Part shown: piece after piece, positions 28,363 to 36,725 of the stretch
Position numbering within the stretch: position 1 is the stretch's first letter
Layout: every line of letters starts with the position of its first letter
Assembly: GCA_021324935.1 (NCBI GenBank)
Contig: JAJPIE010000037.1
Coordinates: forward strand, 141,071-205,070
DNA: 64,000 bases
Origin: Acidobacteriota bacterium
GTDB taxonomy: Bacteria; Acidobacteriota; Terriglobia; Acidiferrales; UBA7541
Reading direction: 5' to 3'
Translations under genes and position numbers: made by a program
The notes under the pieces: model-generated
Seen by the model: only the letters and a program-made list of their open reading frames with translations
Databases searched by the model: none
What the model was told of the DNA's origin: nothing

Positions 28363-28430
28363 TGGCCGATCCTAAATTCGGCCACTACAAAAGCGCGCCG
28401 CGCGCTCGCCTGGTAGAAGCAGGCGCTACC
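28363..28430. repeat. Dispersed intergenic palindrome (copy 2)
   Basis: TGGCCGATCC followed by TAAATTCGGCCACTACA (28363-28389), then GCCTG-GTAGAAG-CAGGC followed by GCTACC (28408-28430). This is the same two-part arrangement as near 23391-23456. The second part overlaps the cysteine desulfurase stop region. Confidence 0.55.
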
Positions 28431-29607
28431 CTCGAGAGCTGTGCTTCTGATACGTGGGAGAGATACTTCGCAGCCGCCCCACTGTTGACGGCACAATTTC
28501 CAACGCCGCGCGAATCTGGTCTTCTGTTGTCCCGCGTCCCAAACTAAACCGCAGACTCGCCCGCGCCTCCGCGGGCGGCAAGCCAATCGCGGTCAACACA
28601 TGCGAGGGTTCCACCGCTCCTGAAGAACACGCCGCTCCGGTCGAGCAAGCCAGCCCCATCAAATCCAGGGCGATCAGCAATGCCTCGCCCTCGATGCCGG
28701 AAAAGGTGATATTCGTCGTGTTCGGTGTCCGCGGGGCCCCGCCTCCATTCACCCTTGCCTCCGGCACGCGTGCCAACAACCCCTGTTCCAAAATGTCTCG
28801 CAACCCGCCGATGCGCGCCGCCTCTCTCCGAAGCGCAATGCGCGCAATCTCGGCCGCCTTGCCCATTCCTACAATTGCGGCCACGTTTTCCGTTCCCGGG
28901 CGAAATCCACGCTGATGGTGGCCTCCGTACAGATACTGTTTCACCGGTGTGCCGCTTTTGATAAAAAGAGCGCCCACGCCTTTCGGTGCGTAGATTTTGT
29001 GGCCCGAGAGCGAAAGCAAGTCCGCTTGCAGCGCATTCACGTCGACGGGAATTTTTCCGGCGGATTGGACCGCGTCGGTATGGAAATAAAGATCCGCTTC
29101 GGCGGCGATGCGGCCAATCTCCTCGACAGGTTGCACAGTGCCCATCTCGTTATTGGCGTGCATTATAGTAATCAAAAGCGTCTCCGGCCGAATGGCGCGA
29201 ACCAGTTCCTCAAGATCAATCCGGCCTTCCCGGCTTACGGAGAGATAAGTGACCGCGACTCCCTCCTGCTCCAGCGCCTGGCAGGAATTCAGCACGGCCT
29301 CATGTTCAATCGCCGAGGTAACCACATGCGCCCGGGGTCGTCCGGCCGACGCCGCTCTCACCACGCCAAAAATCGCGTGATTGTCCGCTTCGGTGCCGCC
29401 GCTGGTAAACACAACTTCCTGCGCGCGTGCGCCAATCAAAGCCGCCACCTGTTCCCGCGCGGTCTCCACCGCTGCTCGTGCACGCTGACCGTAGGTATGA
29501 ATCGACGATGCGTTCCCAAACTCCGTTGAAAAATAAGGGAGCATCGCTTCCAGCACGGCGGGATCGACAGGAGTGGTCGCATTGTGATCGAAATAGATCC
29601 GGTTCAT
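28426..29607 (-). CDS. Cysteine desulfurase (NifS/IscS family)
   Basis: A 393-residue PLP enzyme that takes sulfur from cysteine as an enzyme-bound persulfide. The PLP-binding lysine is Lys204 in SGHKIYAPKG. The persulfide cysteine is Cys327 in GAACSSGAVEPSHVL, in the short loop typical of group I (IscS/NifS) enzymes. The N-terminus YFDHNATTPVDPAVLEAM is standard. It lies upstream of mnmA with about 135 nt between, so it most likely serves tRNA 2-thiolation; no iron-sulfur scaffold gene is next to it. No clear ribosome site precedes ATG 29607. Confidence 0.95.
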   Translation of the reverse strand: MNRIYFDHNATTPVDPAVLEAMLPYFSTEFGNASSIHTYGQRARAAVETAREQVAALIGARAQEVVFTSGGTEADNHAIFGVVRAASAGRPRAHVVTSAIEHEAVLNSCQALEQEGVAVTYLSVSREGRIDLEELVRAIRPETLLITIMHANNEMGTVQPVEEIGRIAAEADLYFHTDAVQSAGKIPVDVNALQADLLSLSGHKIYAPKGVGALFIKSGTPVKQYLYGGHHQRGFRPGTENVAAIVGMGKAAEIARIALRREAARIGGLRDILEQGLLARVPEARVNGGGAPRTPNTTNITFSGIEGEALLIALDLMGLACSTGAACSSGAVEPSHVLTAIGLPPAEARASLRFSLGRGTTEDQIRAALEIVPSTVGRLRSISPTYQKHSSRG

Positions 29608-29663
29608 AACACTAGTATTGTAATCGTACCTGGCTAACGTCGTAGCCCCGCCAGAGCTCCGGC

Positions 29664-30328
29664 CTACCGGATCCCCGGCACAAAGCGATGCCGCACGTCT
29701 TTCGCATACTCCTCATAATCCGCGAGGCCGCATTGGAGCATCTTGTCTTCCAGCAGCGTCCGCCGCAGCGTCAGCACGATCATCGGAAGCGTCGCAAGTC
29801 CCGCCCACCAGGATCCCAGCGCCAATCCGTTCATCGCCAGATAGCCAAGCCCGACCGTGTGGCCTGGATGCCGCACCATCGCGTACGGCCCGCTCCGCAC
29901 CATCACCTTGCCCCGGTCCGGCTGCAGGCGCACGGCCGGCGAAAAAATGCGTTCGTGAGCATGGCCCAGCAAATCAGCAGAAGCCCGAGCAGGTCAATGG
30001 CGAGCGCAACGAATTGCAGACGCCAGCTCACCACGGGCTGCCAATGAAATCTTCCGGCGACCAAGCCGGCGAGCACAGGCACGGTAAACGAACACAGTGT
30101 GCCCGCTGGCTTGAATACGCGATCCTGTTCGCCCGGCGCCGGCTTCAGGCGTTCGCTGGCAAAGCCCGGGCTTCTGACATCGCCAATCGCCACCGTGCCG
30201 ATTCCCAGCACGGCATTTAGTGCGAAGTAGCACCACGCCAAGGGCAGATCGCAGCGCCCCGCGCTGGGAAAATAGACCAGAGCGCTGAAGGCGTAGAACA
30301 CGATGCTGACCATGACGACCTTAGGCAT
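29664..30328 (-). pseudogene. Isoprenylcysteine carboxyl methyltransferase-like membrane protein, frameshifted
   Basis: Two overlapping minus-strand frames belong to one protein. The 5-prime frame (30328 to 29903) gives four membrane segments up to LLLICWAMLTNAFF and then runs into unrelated residues. The next frame gives SPAVRLQPDRGKVMVRSGPY, AMVRHPGHTVGLGYLA and LLEDKMLQCGLADYEEYAKD, the typical C-terminal half of PEMT/ICMT-type methyltransferases. The break is at a run of six A/T (29942-29947); one more base would restore a normal protein of about 220 residues. It is either a recent pseudogene or a homopolymer error. The methyl acceptor is unknown. Confidence 0.75.
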
Positions 30329-30382
30329 GCGTCTTCTCCGCTTTCGCGCGAACGCTTACATCCGGGCGTTGCTGGGCGAAGG

Positions 30383-30745
30383 TTAGTGAAGCGTGGAGCC
30401 GGCCGGTACGGCGGTTTGCGAAACCACCAGGAATTCGTACGATTTCCCATTGGCCTTCAGTTTCATTTTGCTCTTGTCCAAAGTGAATTCGACGGAGGCG
30501 TTCAACGGAATCAGGGTCTGGTCGCCCGGCTTGGGCTGCTGAACGGTGTAATCGGTAGCGCCAGAGCGCACCACGTACTGCTGGCACAGCAAGCTCACGC
30601 TCTCCTTCTTGGACTTCTTTCTTTCGCCACAGGCGACGGAGGTTTGGGAAAGAACCGTGCCGGTCTGCGACTTTGGACCCGCGGAAGCAACTGCGGCGGC
30701 GAGGGCAAATGCGGCGAGCAGCGTCAGGGATTTTTTTGTGTTCAT
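30383..30745 (-). CDS. Small secreted protein, function unknown
   Basis: A 120-residue protein with a signal peptide (TLLAAFALAAAVASAGPKSQ) and a beta-rich mature part: TGTVLSQTSVACGERKKSKK, QYVVRSGATDYTVQQPKPGD, VEFTLDKSKMKLKANGKSYE, FLVVSQT. Two or three cysteines (GERKKSKK flank, SLLCQQY) could form a disulfide in the periplasm. Small secreted proteins of this type are frequent in Acidobacteriota, but I do not recognise a named domain. It is divergent from the UbiD-family gene. Confidence 0.75.
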   Translation of the reverse strand: MNTKKSLTLLAAFALAAAVASAGPKSQTGTVLSQTSVACGERKKSKKESVSLLCQQYVVRSGATDYTVQQPKPGDQTLIPLNASVEFTLDKSKMKLKANGKSYEFLVVSQTAVPAGSTLH

Positions 30746-30937
30746 GGCGGCTCCTGAAATTGCAGATTGGGCGAGAGCAGACTCATTTTAGCCCAGGTGC
30801 GCACGCCCAAGTCAGTGACTTTGACCCTTTCGAACGGAATGAACAACACCCAAGGTCCCGCAAATTTTGCGCGTCCTCAAAGAGCGTGTTAGTGTGAGCG
30901 TTTGGATAGAGGCCGCGGGACACTTTAGGAGGAGGCA

Positions 30938-32410
30938 GTGGGATACGCGGATTTGCGCGAATTTGTGAAGCGGCTGGAAAAAGAAGGAGAACTGCGCCGG
31001 ATTAAGGCAGAGATCGACCCGGTTCTGGAAGTTACCGAAGTGGTCCAGCGCGCCCAAGCGATGCCCGGTCCTAAAGGCAATCCGGGCGGTTTCGCGCTTC
31101 TCTTCGAAAGGCCCAAAGGCTCTCGTTATCCGTTGCTCATTAACGCGTTTGGCAGCGTCCGTCGAATGGAAATGGCCTTCGAGGTCGAAAAACTCGACGA
31201 TGTGGCCGCGCGCATCCGGGGTTTTCTGGACATGCAGACGCCGCAAGGTTTGCTCGATAAGATCAAAATGCTGCCGAAGCTGGCCGAACTCGGCTCCTTC
31301 ATGCCCAAGCAGGTGAAAGACGGGGCTTGCAAGGAATTGATTCGCAAGGGAAGCGACGTGAACCTCTTTGACTTCCCGATCCTGAAATGCTGGCCTCAGG
31401 ATGGAGGCCGCTTCATTACTTTCCCCTTGGTGTTTACGCGCAATCCGGAAACCGGAAAACGCAATGTCGGCATGTACCGCATGCAGATCTACGACGAACG
31501 CACCACGGGGATGCACTGGCAAACGCAAAAGCACGGCGCGGAACACTTCCGCCGCGCTCGCGCGCAAAATCCCGAAGGCCGCATCCCGGTTAGCGTCGCC
31601 ATCGGCTCGGACCCGGCCACCACTCTCGGCGGCATTCTGCCCATTCCGCCGGATCTCGACGAAATGATGTTCAGCGGCTTTCTCCGGCGGGAACCGGTGG
31701 AAATGGTCAAGTGCGAAACCAACGACCTGGAAGTTCCGGCCAACGCGGAAATCGTGCTGGAAGGCTACGTAAACCTCAATGAAATGCGCACGGAAGGCCC
31801 CTTTGGAGATCACACCGGCTTTTACTCCTTGGAAGGCGAGTACCCGGTTTTCCACGTCGAGTGCGTCACGCAGCGCAAAGAGCCGATCTATCTCGCCACT
31901 GTGGTGGGCCGTCCCCCGCAGGAAGACTACTACATGGGTTACGCCATCGAGCGCGTCTTCTTGCCTCTCATGAAGCTCACCCACCCGGAAATCGCCGACG
32001 TCTCGATGCCCGCGGAAGGCATCGTACACAACTTGATGATAGTTTCGATCCGCAAATCCTACCCGGGGCACGCGCGCAAGGTGATGAACGCCATTTGGTC
32101 CCTGGGGCAAGCGATGTTCACCAAGGTGATTGTGGTGGTGGATCACGACGTGAATGTGCACGACTATCGAGAGGTGGTCTGGAAGGCGCTTTGCGCCATT
32201 GATCCGGAGCGCGATGTGCAATTCACCTTTGGCCCCGTCGACACCTTGGATCACGCTGCGCGAATGCAGGATTTTGGCTCCAAGATGGGAATTGACGCCA
32301 CGCGCAAGTGGGCCAGCGAGGGATTTTCACGGCCTTGGCCTGAGGAAATGCTCGTGGACGAGAAGACCAAAGCCACAGTGGAAGCTCTTTGGAAGACGTT
32401 GGGGATTTGA
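30938..32410 (+). CDS. UbiD-family decarboxylase (prenyl-FMN dependent)
   Basis: A 490-residue UbiD-fold decarboxylase that needs prenylated FMN supplied by a UbiX partner. Family features include DLREFVKRLEKEGELRRI at the start, the ILKCWPQDGGRFITFPLVFT region, the prFMN/active-site area RTEGPFGDHTGFYS with E-x-P-x-G-D-H, and the C-terminal VIVVVDHDVNVHD. It may be UbiD in quinone synthesis or MqnL/other aryl-acid decarboxylase; neighbours do not decide, and no ubiX is in the window. It starts with GTG behind a very strong AGGAGGAGGCA site. Confidence 0.92.
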   Translation: MGYADLREFVKRLEKEGELRRIKAEIDPVLEVTEVVQRAQAMPGPKGNPGGFALLFERPKGSRYPLLINAFGSVRRMEMAFEVEKLDDVAARIRGFLDMQTPQGLLDKIKMLPKLAELGSFMPKQVKDGACKELIRKGSDVNLFDFPILKCWPQDGGRFITFPLVFTRNPETGKRNVGMYRMQIYDERTTGMHWQTQKHGAEHFRRARAQNPEGRIPVSVAIGSDPATTLGGILPIPPDLDEMMFSGFLRREPVEMVKCETNDLEVPANAEIVLEGYVNLNEMRTEGPFGDHTGFYSLEGEYPVFHVECVTQRKEPIYLATVVGRPPQEDYYMGYAIERVFLPLMKLTHPEIADVSMPAEGIVHNLMIVSIRKSYPGHARKVMNAIWSLGQAMFTKVIVVVDHDVNVHDYREVVWKALCAIDPERDVQFTFGPVDTLDHAARMQDFGSKMGIDATRKWASEGFSRPWPEEMLVDEKTKATVEALWKTLGI

Positions 32411-32447
32411 GCTAAGTGGCAGGGTGTGATGCTGATTCTCGTCTGGT

Positions 32448-32494
32448 GATGTCCATTGCGTTTTGTTGACATCATTTTATTGTGTATGACATCA
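32448..32494 (+). promoter_or_regulatory. Operator/promoter region of the second vapBC-like pair
   Basis: An inverted GATGTC (32448-32453) ... GACATC (32468-32473) and a direct repeat TGACATCA (32467-32474 and 32487-32494) lie just before the antitoxin. TTGACA at 32466-32471 could be the -35 box, with no good -10 at 17 nt. Such repeats next to a toxin-antitoxin start suggest autoregulation. Confidence 0.45.
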
Positions 32495-32502
32495 ATGTGG
32501 TC

Positions 32503-32730
32503 ATGAGAACCACACTTTCTCTCGACGATGACATTGTCGAGCCCGTGAAGTCTTTTGCCGAAAGGCGGAATATCTCGATGGGCAAAGCCGTTTCCGAGTT
32601 AGTTCGCCAGGGGCTGAACGCACCTTTGCGGACCAAGATCGAAAATGGATTCGTTGTAGTCGACCTGCCGCCTGACTCGCCGGTCGTTACCGACGAGCAC
32701 GTTCGCAAACTTCTGGACGAAATGATTTGA
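32503..32730 (+). CDS. Ribbon-helix-helix antitoxin (VapB-like)
   Basis: A 75-residue protein starting MRTTLSLDDDIVEPVKSFAE, followed by RRNISMGKAVSELVRQGL. An N-terminal strand of alternating Thr/Leu followed by two helices is the ribbon-helix-helix fold. The C-terminal segment should bind the PIN toxin, whose start is directly after this stop. An in-frame GTG at 32482 is possible, but ATG 32503 gives the canonical start. DNA repeats upstream fit autoregulation. Confidence 0.85.
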   Translation: MRTTLSLDDDIVEPVKSFAERRNISMGKAVSELVRQGLNAPLRTKIENGFVVVDLPPDSPVVTDEHVRKLLDEMI

Positions 32731-33168
32731 GTGGCATTTTTTTTACTCGACGTGAACGTGCTGGTTGCCGCGCTTTGGTACCAGCAATCCTCTCATGCCC
32801 ACGTGCAAGCTTGGCTTGCCCGTTACGCGGCACGCGGTTGGGCGACCTGCCCTCTAACGCAGAACGGCTTCGTGCGTCTGCTGTCGAATCCGGCATTCTC
32901 CCCGAACTCCCTTACGGTGAATAGCGCAATCGCGTTGTTAGAGAGCAACCTTGTACATCCGAAGCATCATTTTTGGCCGGACGAAATCGGGGTCGCGCAA
33001 GCAGTCGAGAGATTCGGTGCTCGACTGAAGGGGTACCAGCAATTGTCGGACGCATATCTGTTGGGACTAGCGATCCACAAGAAGGGCAGACTGGTCACGC
33101 TGGATCGCGGAGTTTTGTCCCTGCTGCCGGAGCAAAGCGAGGTCCGAGCGCGGGTGGTGCTGATCTGA
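32731..33168 (+). CDS. PIN-domain ribonuclease toxin (VapC-like)
   Basis: A 145-residue PIN protein. The metal-binding acidic residues are seen in FLLDVNVLVAAL, SDAYLLGLAIHKKG and VTLDRGVLSLLPE. It starts with GTG immediately after the antitoxin stop (TGAGTG), so the two are coupled. The WATCPLTQNGFVRLLSNPAF stretch (T-x-x-x-x-G-F-x-R) resembles a common VapC subgroup that cuts RNA. This is the second, unrelated toxin-antitoxin pair of the window. Confidence 0.88.
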   Translation: MAFFLLDVNVLVAALWYQQSSHAHVQAWLARYAARGWATCPLTQNGFVRLLSNPAFSPNSLTVNSAIALLESNLVHPKHHFWPDEIGVAQAVERFGARLKGYQQLSDAYLLGLAIHKKGRLVTLDRGVLSLLPEQSEVRARVVLI

Positions 33169-33565
33169 CTTGCGAGAAAGCTGGTCTAGCGGAATTTTGA
33201 GAATCCCAATGGCTAGCTGGAAGCGTAACGAAAGGCTCCTGTTGCGGAAGATTGCGTACAAAGGATTACCGTCCGCGGGGACAGGACGAATCGCCGGAAA
33301 AAGCGCAATTAGTAGTGGTTCGCTCGTGGGGAGGTCACAATTAGTTGCTCCACCTGCCTGCAATACCAGGTCAATTGCCTAAGATTACCTGCATTCTTAG
33401 GACAACTTCGGGCGAGAAGGGCTTGACGCTCGGGTCTTTGGAATGACATAACGGTTCCACCAGCGGCACCCCGGGGTATCAGTGTCCGAGGCTTGGCGGG
33501 GAAACGGGTGCAGCGAAACACGTAGCTAAGAGAAGGGCGTGTGACGGATAGGGTGGGCGTTCCTC
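33169..33565 (+). promoter_or_regulatory. Leader region of the HTH-pil operon, with candidate promoter
   Basis: A 397-bp gap. TTGACG (33423-33428), an 18-nt spacer and CATAAC (33447-33452) form a plausible promoter, which would give a leader of about 110 nt before the HTH gene. The leader has short palindromic parts (ACCCCGGGGT near 33470). I could not fold it into a known riboswitch; c-di-GMP classes were considered because of the pilus context, but the conserved core is absent. The first 250 bp hold no feature I recognise. Confidence 0.4.
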
Positions 33566-33763
33566 GTGAGCGAATCGCGCGAAGTGATGAACGTACGGCA
33601 GGCGTCCCAGTATCTGGGCATCAGCCCGGATACTCTGTACCGGTACATCACAGAAGGCGAAATACCTGCATTCAAATTAGGAAATCGTTGGAAACTTAGG
33701 AAGACGATCCTAGACAGGTGGATGGAACGCAAGATGAGCCAAGCGGTGGCGAAGCGCCGCTAG
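33566..33763 (+). CDS. Small helix-turn-helix protein, excisionase/MerR-like family
   Basis: A 65-residue DNA-binding protein: MNVRQASQYLGISPDTLYRY then ITEGEIPAFKLGNRWKLRK, ending DRWMERK. This is the HTH_17 (excisionase-family) winged helix, in which the R/K-x-G-N-R-W-x-x-x-K strand contacts DNA. The start may be GTG 33566 or ATG 33587. It sits directly upstream of pilM on the same strand with about 33 nt between, so it may control the pilus operon; no integrase is nearby, which argues against a phage excisionase. Confidence 0.85.
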   Translation: MSESREVMNVRQASQYLGISPDTLYRYITEGEIPAFKLGNRWKLRKTILDRWMERKMSQAVAKRR

Positions 33764-33796
33764 GTCTGTCTGAGCGAGAGGGAAAGAGGCCGCGAT

Positions 33797-34849
33797 ATGT
33801 GGTTACTCGGGGGAGCAAAAAGCAAGCAGCTGGTTGGGCTGGACATCGGCTCCAGCTCCATCAAGGCTGTGGAATTGAAGTCGACCAAGGCCGGCTATGA
33901 ACTCGTCAGCTTCGGCATCGAATCGCTGGCGCAGGATACCGTGGTCGACGGTGCGATCATGGACGCGCCCCAGGTGGCCAACGCCATCACGAGAATATTT
34001 GAGAACGAAAAGATCAAGACGAAGAACGTGGCCACTTCCGTTTCGGGACACTCGGTGATCGTTAAGCGAGTGCCTCTGCCCCTGATGACCGAGGAAGAAC
34101 TTTACGACCGGATTCCCTCGGAAGCTAGCCAGCATATCCCTTTCGACATCGCGGACGTGAATCTCAGTTACCAATTGCTGGAAGCCATGGACTCGCAAAT
34201 GGACGTCCTACTGGTTGCGGTGAAGAAAGACAAGATTCTGAACCACACCAACGTGCTTGCCCAGGCAGGGAAGACACCTGTAGTTGTGGACATTGACGCG
34301 TTTGGTCTGCAGAACTGTTTCGAAGTGAACTACGAGCCCGATGCCGGCCAGACCGTGGCGCTGCTGAACATCGGGGCCAGCGTCATGAACATTAATATCG
34401 TTCGCGGCGGTATCCCGTTGTTCACCCGCGACGTCAGCGTGGGCGGCAACCAGTACACCGATGCGCTGCAGAAGGAATTGGACCTCAGCTTCGACGATGC
34501 CGAGCGACTGAAGAAGGGCGACACCCTGCCGACGGTCACCGACGAGCAGAAGAGCCAGATTCTAAGAAGTGTCTCTGACATCCTGACGCTGGAAATCCAG
34601 AAGACTTTCGACTTTTTCCGCGCCACCGCGAGCGGCGAAAACATCCAGCGGATTATGGTGGCCGGCGGCACGGCACGTGTGCCCGGCCTGGTCGACCTGC
34701 TGCGCGAAGAGTTTGCCATGCCAGTGGAAGAGCTGAATCCCTTCCGCAAGGTGCTGATCAATCCGGGCAAGCACAGCGAGGATCAGATTCGCGAATTGGC
34801 GCCGAGACTTGTGGTCGCGGTGGGCCTGGCCCTGAGGAGCTTCGACTAG
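33797..34849 (+). CDS. pilM: Type IV pilus assembly protein PilM
   Basis: A 350-residue actin-like ATPase of the type IV pilus alignment complex. The FtsA/actin fold motifs are clear: LVGLDIGSSSIKAVELK (phosphate 1), ALLNIGASVMNINIVRGG (phosphate 2), and RIMVAGGTARVPGLVDLL (adenosine motif). PilM binds the cytoplasmic tail of PilN, which is encoded next. GAGGCC lies 5-10 nt before the ATG. Full family length. First of pilMNOPQ. Confidence 0.97.
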   Translation: MWLLGGAKSKQLVGLDIGSSSIKAVELKSTKAGYELVSFGIESLAQDTVVDGAIMDAPQVANAITRIFENEKIKTKNVATSVSGHSVIVKRVPLPLMTEEELYDRIPSEASQHIPFDIADVNLSYQLLEAMDSQMDVLLVAVKKDKILNHTNVLAQAGKTPVVVDIDAFGLQNCFEVNYEPDAGQTVALLNIGASVMNINIVRGGIPLFTRDVSVGGNQYTDALQKELDLSFDDAERLKKGDTLPTVTDEQKSQILRSVSDILTLEIQKTFDFFRATASGENIQRIMVAGGTARVPGLVDLLREEFAMPVEELNPFRKVLINPGKHSEDQIRELAPRLVVAVGLALRSFD

Positions 34850-34851
34850 CC

Positions 34852-35502
34852 ATGATCCGCATAAACTTACTTGGACAAGCAAGGCCCAAAGCCTCACGCC
34901 GGCCGGTGGACACGGGAGCGGCTCTTCCGCTGGTGTTTATCGGCGCCGGGGTGCTGCTCGGGTGCCTCTTCCTCTTCTACTTCTATCATTCCTGGCAGAC
35001 GCAGTTGAATGAAGAGAACAGTCGCATTCAGAAATTGCAGGCGCAGAAGACCGACCTCGAGCAGATCAAGCTGCAAGTGGAGGCCTTCGACAAGCAAAAG
35101 CAGGTGCTGAAGCAGCGCGTGGACACCATCGAGCAGTTGCAGCGCGACCGCACCGGCGGCCAGGAATTGCTGGACCAAGTGGCCAACACCGTTTCGCGCG
35201 CGGAAAATCTTTGGCTTACTTCGATGTCCAAGAAAGGCACCTCGCTGACGATGGACGGCGCGGCGGCCTCTTTGAACTCGGTGGCCAATTTCATTACCGC
35301 ACTAAAGCGCTCGGGTTACTTCCAGAAGGTCGAGATCAAGGAATCGAAGCAGGACGAGCATTCGACGAACATTCAGACATTCCTATTCACGATTAATGCG
35401 GAGATCGCCCCGAACACTCCTGCTGCAACGCCAGCGGCGAAGCCGGCCAGTGCTCCGGGCAATCCAAAGGCTCCCGCAAGCGCCCCGGCGAAGAAAGGAT
35501 AG
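34852..35502 (+). CDS. pilN: Type IV pilus assembly protein PilN
   Basis: A 216-residue bitopic inner-membrane protein. The N-terminal cytoplasmic motif IRINLLGQARPKA is the PilM-binding segment (typically IRINLLP). One membrane helix (LPLVFIGAGVLLGCLFLFYF) is followed by a coiled coil (about residues 50-95) and a ferredoxin-like periplasmic domain with WLTSMSKKGTSLTMDG. An Ala/Pro-rich tail of about 35 residues ends the protein. The ATG comes 2 nt after pilM. Confidence 0.95.
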   Translation: MIRINLLGQARPKASRRPVDTGAALPLVFIGAGVLLGCLFLFYFYHSWQTQLNEENSRIQKLQAQKTDLEQIKLQVEAFDKQKQVLKQRVDTIEQLQRDRTGGQELLDQVANTVSRAENLWLTSMSKKGTSLTMDGAAASLNSVANFITALKRSGYFQKVEIKESKQDEHSTNIQTFLFTINAEIAPNTPAATPAAKPASAPGNPKAPASAPAKKG

Positions 35503-35511
35503 GAGACGACC

Positions 35512-36162
35512 ATGGCCAATCCTTTCCGAGATATGTCGGTGATCATGCAGGGCCTGGTCGCCCTGGCCATCGCCGTGATTCTGGTACTGTTGGGGTTATA
35601 CGCTCCGTTCTCTCCTGTCGCTCAGGAGCGTTCCGATTACGACAAGGCCGTGCAGCAGCGCACGCAATTGAATCAGGAAGTGACCCAACTTCAGGTCTAT
35701 CGGCAGCGCTACGGCGAGCTGAAACAACAGATGGACGCGCTGAATAAGCAGCTGGACACTCTGAAGACCATCGTTCCAGAGGAAAAGGAAGTCGACGAAT
35801 TTATCCGCCAGGTGCAGGGAGCGGCGACCGCATCCAACGTGCAACTCCGGCGCCTCACCTCCCAGAATATCGTGCCGAAGGAATATCACTACGAAATGCC
35901 GTTTGAAGTGCAAGCCGACGGCCCGTACTTCAACATTCTTGATTTCTTTTCGCGCTTGAGCCGGTTGTCGCGCATTATCAACGTTGGGGACATTCAGTTC
36001 GACGATCCCGGCGCTTCGACAGCCAAGGGAACCAAGTATGCGGTGCGGCCGGGAACGACCGTAACCGGAGTTTTTACGGTCACGACCTATTTCACCAAAT
36101 CGGCTGACAACACTTCGACGACCGCGGCGAAGGGGCCAGCCCAACCGGTGAGAAAACCGTGA
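35512..36162 (+). CDS. pilO: Type IV pilus assembly protein PilO
   Basis: A 216-residue partner of PilN. A short cytoplasmic start (NPFRDMSVIMQG), one membrane helix (LVALAIAVILVLLGLYAPF), a coiled coil with DYDKAVQQRTQLNQEVTQLQ, and the conserved VPEEKEVDEFIRQVQGAATA region precede a periplasmic ferredoxin-like domain. PilN-PilO heterodimers connect PilM to PilP and the outer-membrane secretin. Nine nt follow pilN. Confidence 0.94.
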   Translation: MANPFRDMSVIMQGLVALAIAVILVLLGLYAPFSPVAQERSDYDKAVQQRTQLNQEVTQLQVYRQRYGELKQQMDALNKQLDTLKTIVPEEKEVDEFIRQVQGAATASNVQLRRLTSQNIVPKEYHYEMPFEVQADGPYFNILDFFSRLSRLSRIINVGDIQFDDPGASTAKGTKYAVRPGTTVTGVFTVTTYFTKSADNTSTTAAKGPAQPVRKP

Positions 36163-36179
36163 GCGGGGATGAGCGAGCC

Positions 36180-36725
36180 ATGCGTCTAGCCATTACAGTA
36201 TTGACCGGGGTTTTGCTGGCGACGGCCGGGAGCAGCTTGCATGCCCAGACGAAGCCGGTACCCGCGCCAGCGAAAAATTCAGCAAAGAAATCCACGCCCC
36301 CAAAGGCTTCAAAGAAGCCCGCAGAAAGCGCGCGAGCCGCCGAACGTGCCACGGCGTCCGCAGCCGAGGCAGGGGCCGATGAATCCAAGGTGGCGCGGCG
36401 CGACCCGTTTGAATCGCTGACCAGCCGCCAGGAAGCGGCGGCGCGGGCAGGCGCGAATCTGCCACCAGGGAAGGCGGGGCTGCAGGTGGGCACGCTGCGC
36501 CTGGATGGCATCGTGAAAGCCCCCAACGGAATGATTGCGGTGGTTACCAATCCTCAATCGCGGACCTATTTCCTGCGCGAGGGGGACCAGTTGTACGACG
36601 GGCGTGTGGAAAAGATTGCCATGGACGGCGTGTCGTTCCATGAAATAGGGAAAGACGCGTTCGGCAAACCGGTAGAGCGCCAAGTGAACAAGAGAATTTA
36701 CTCCAGTGCAGGAGAACAGCAATGA
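36180..36725 (+). CDS. pilP: Type IV pilus assembly protein PilP
   Basis: About 181 residues. The N-terminus is a signal peptide (MRLAITVLTGVLLATAGSSL, then HAQ), followed by a long Lys/Pro/Ala linker and a compact beta domain (LQVGTLRLDGIVKAPNGMIA, VVTNPQSRTYFLREGDQLYD), typical of PilP, which contacts PilNO and PilQ. An in-frame GTG at 36159 overlaps the pilO stop (GTGA), but it would put acidic residues before the signal peptide, so ATG 36180 is preferred. The lipobox seen in many PilP proteins is not obvious. Confidence 0.85.
   Translation: MRLAITVLTGVLLATAGSSLHAQTKPVPAPAKNSAKKSTPPKASKKPAESARAAERATASAAEAGADESKVARRDPFESLTSRQEAAARAGANLPPGKAGLQVGTLRLDGIVKAPNGMIAVVTNPQSRTYFLREGDQLYDGRVEKIAMDGVSFHEIGKDAFGKPVERQVNKRIYSSAGEQQ

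Noticed and set aside
33170..33382. A 70-residue plus-strand frame upstream of the HTH gene
   Set aside because: No domain, no ribosome site, and composition of non-coding DNA; better read as part of the leader region.
33423..33565. Possible c-di-GMP riboswitch in the pil leader
   Set aside because: The conserved GEMM-I core and the GEMM-II pseudoknot elements are absent; only short palindromes are seen.
33566..33763. The HTH protein as evidence for a prophage or integrative element
   Set aside because: No integrase, att-like repeats or phage genes are nearby; it is directly followed by pilus genes.
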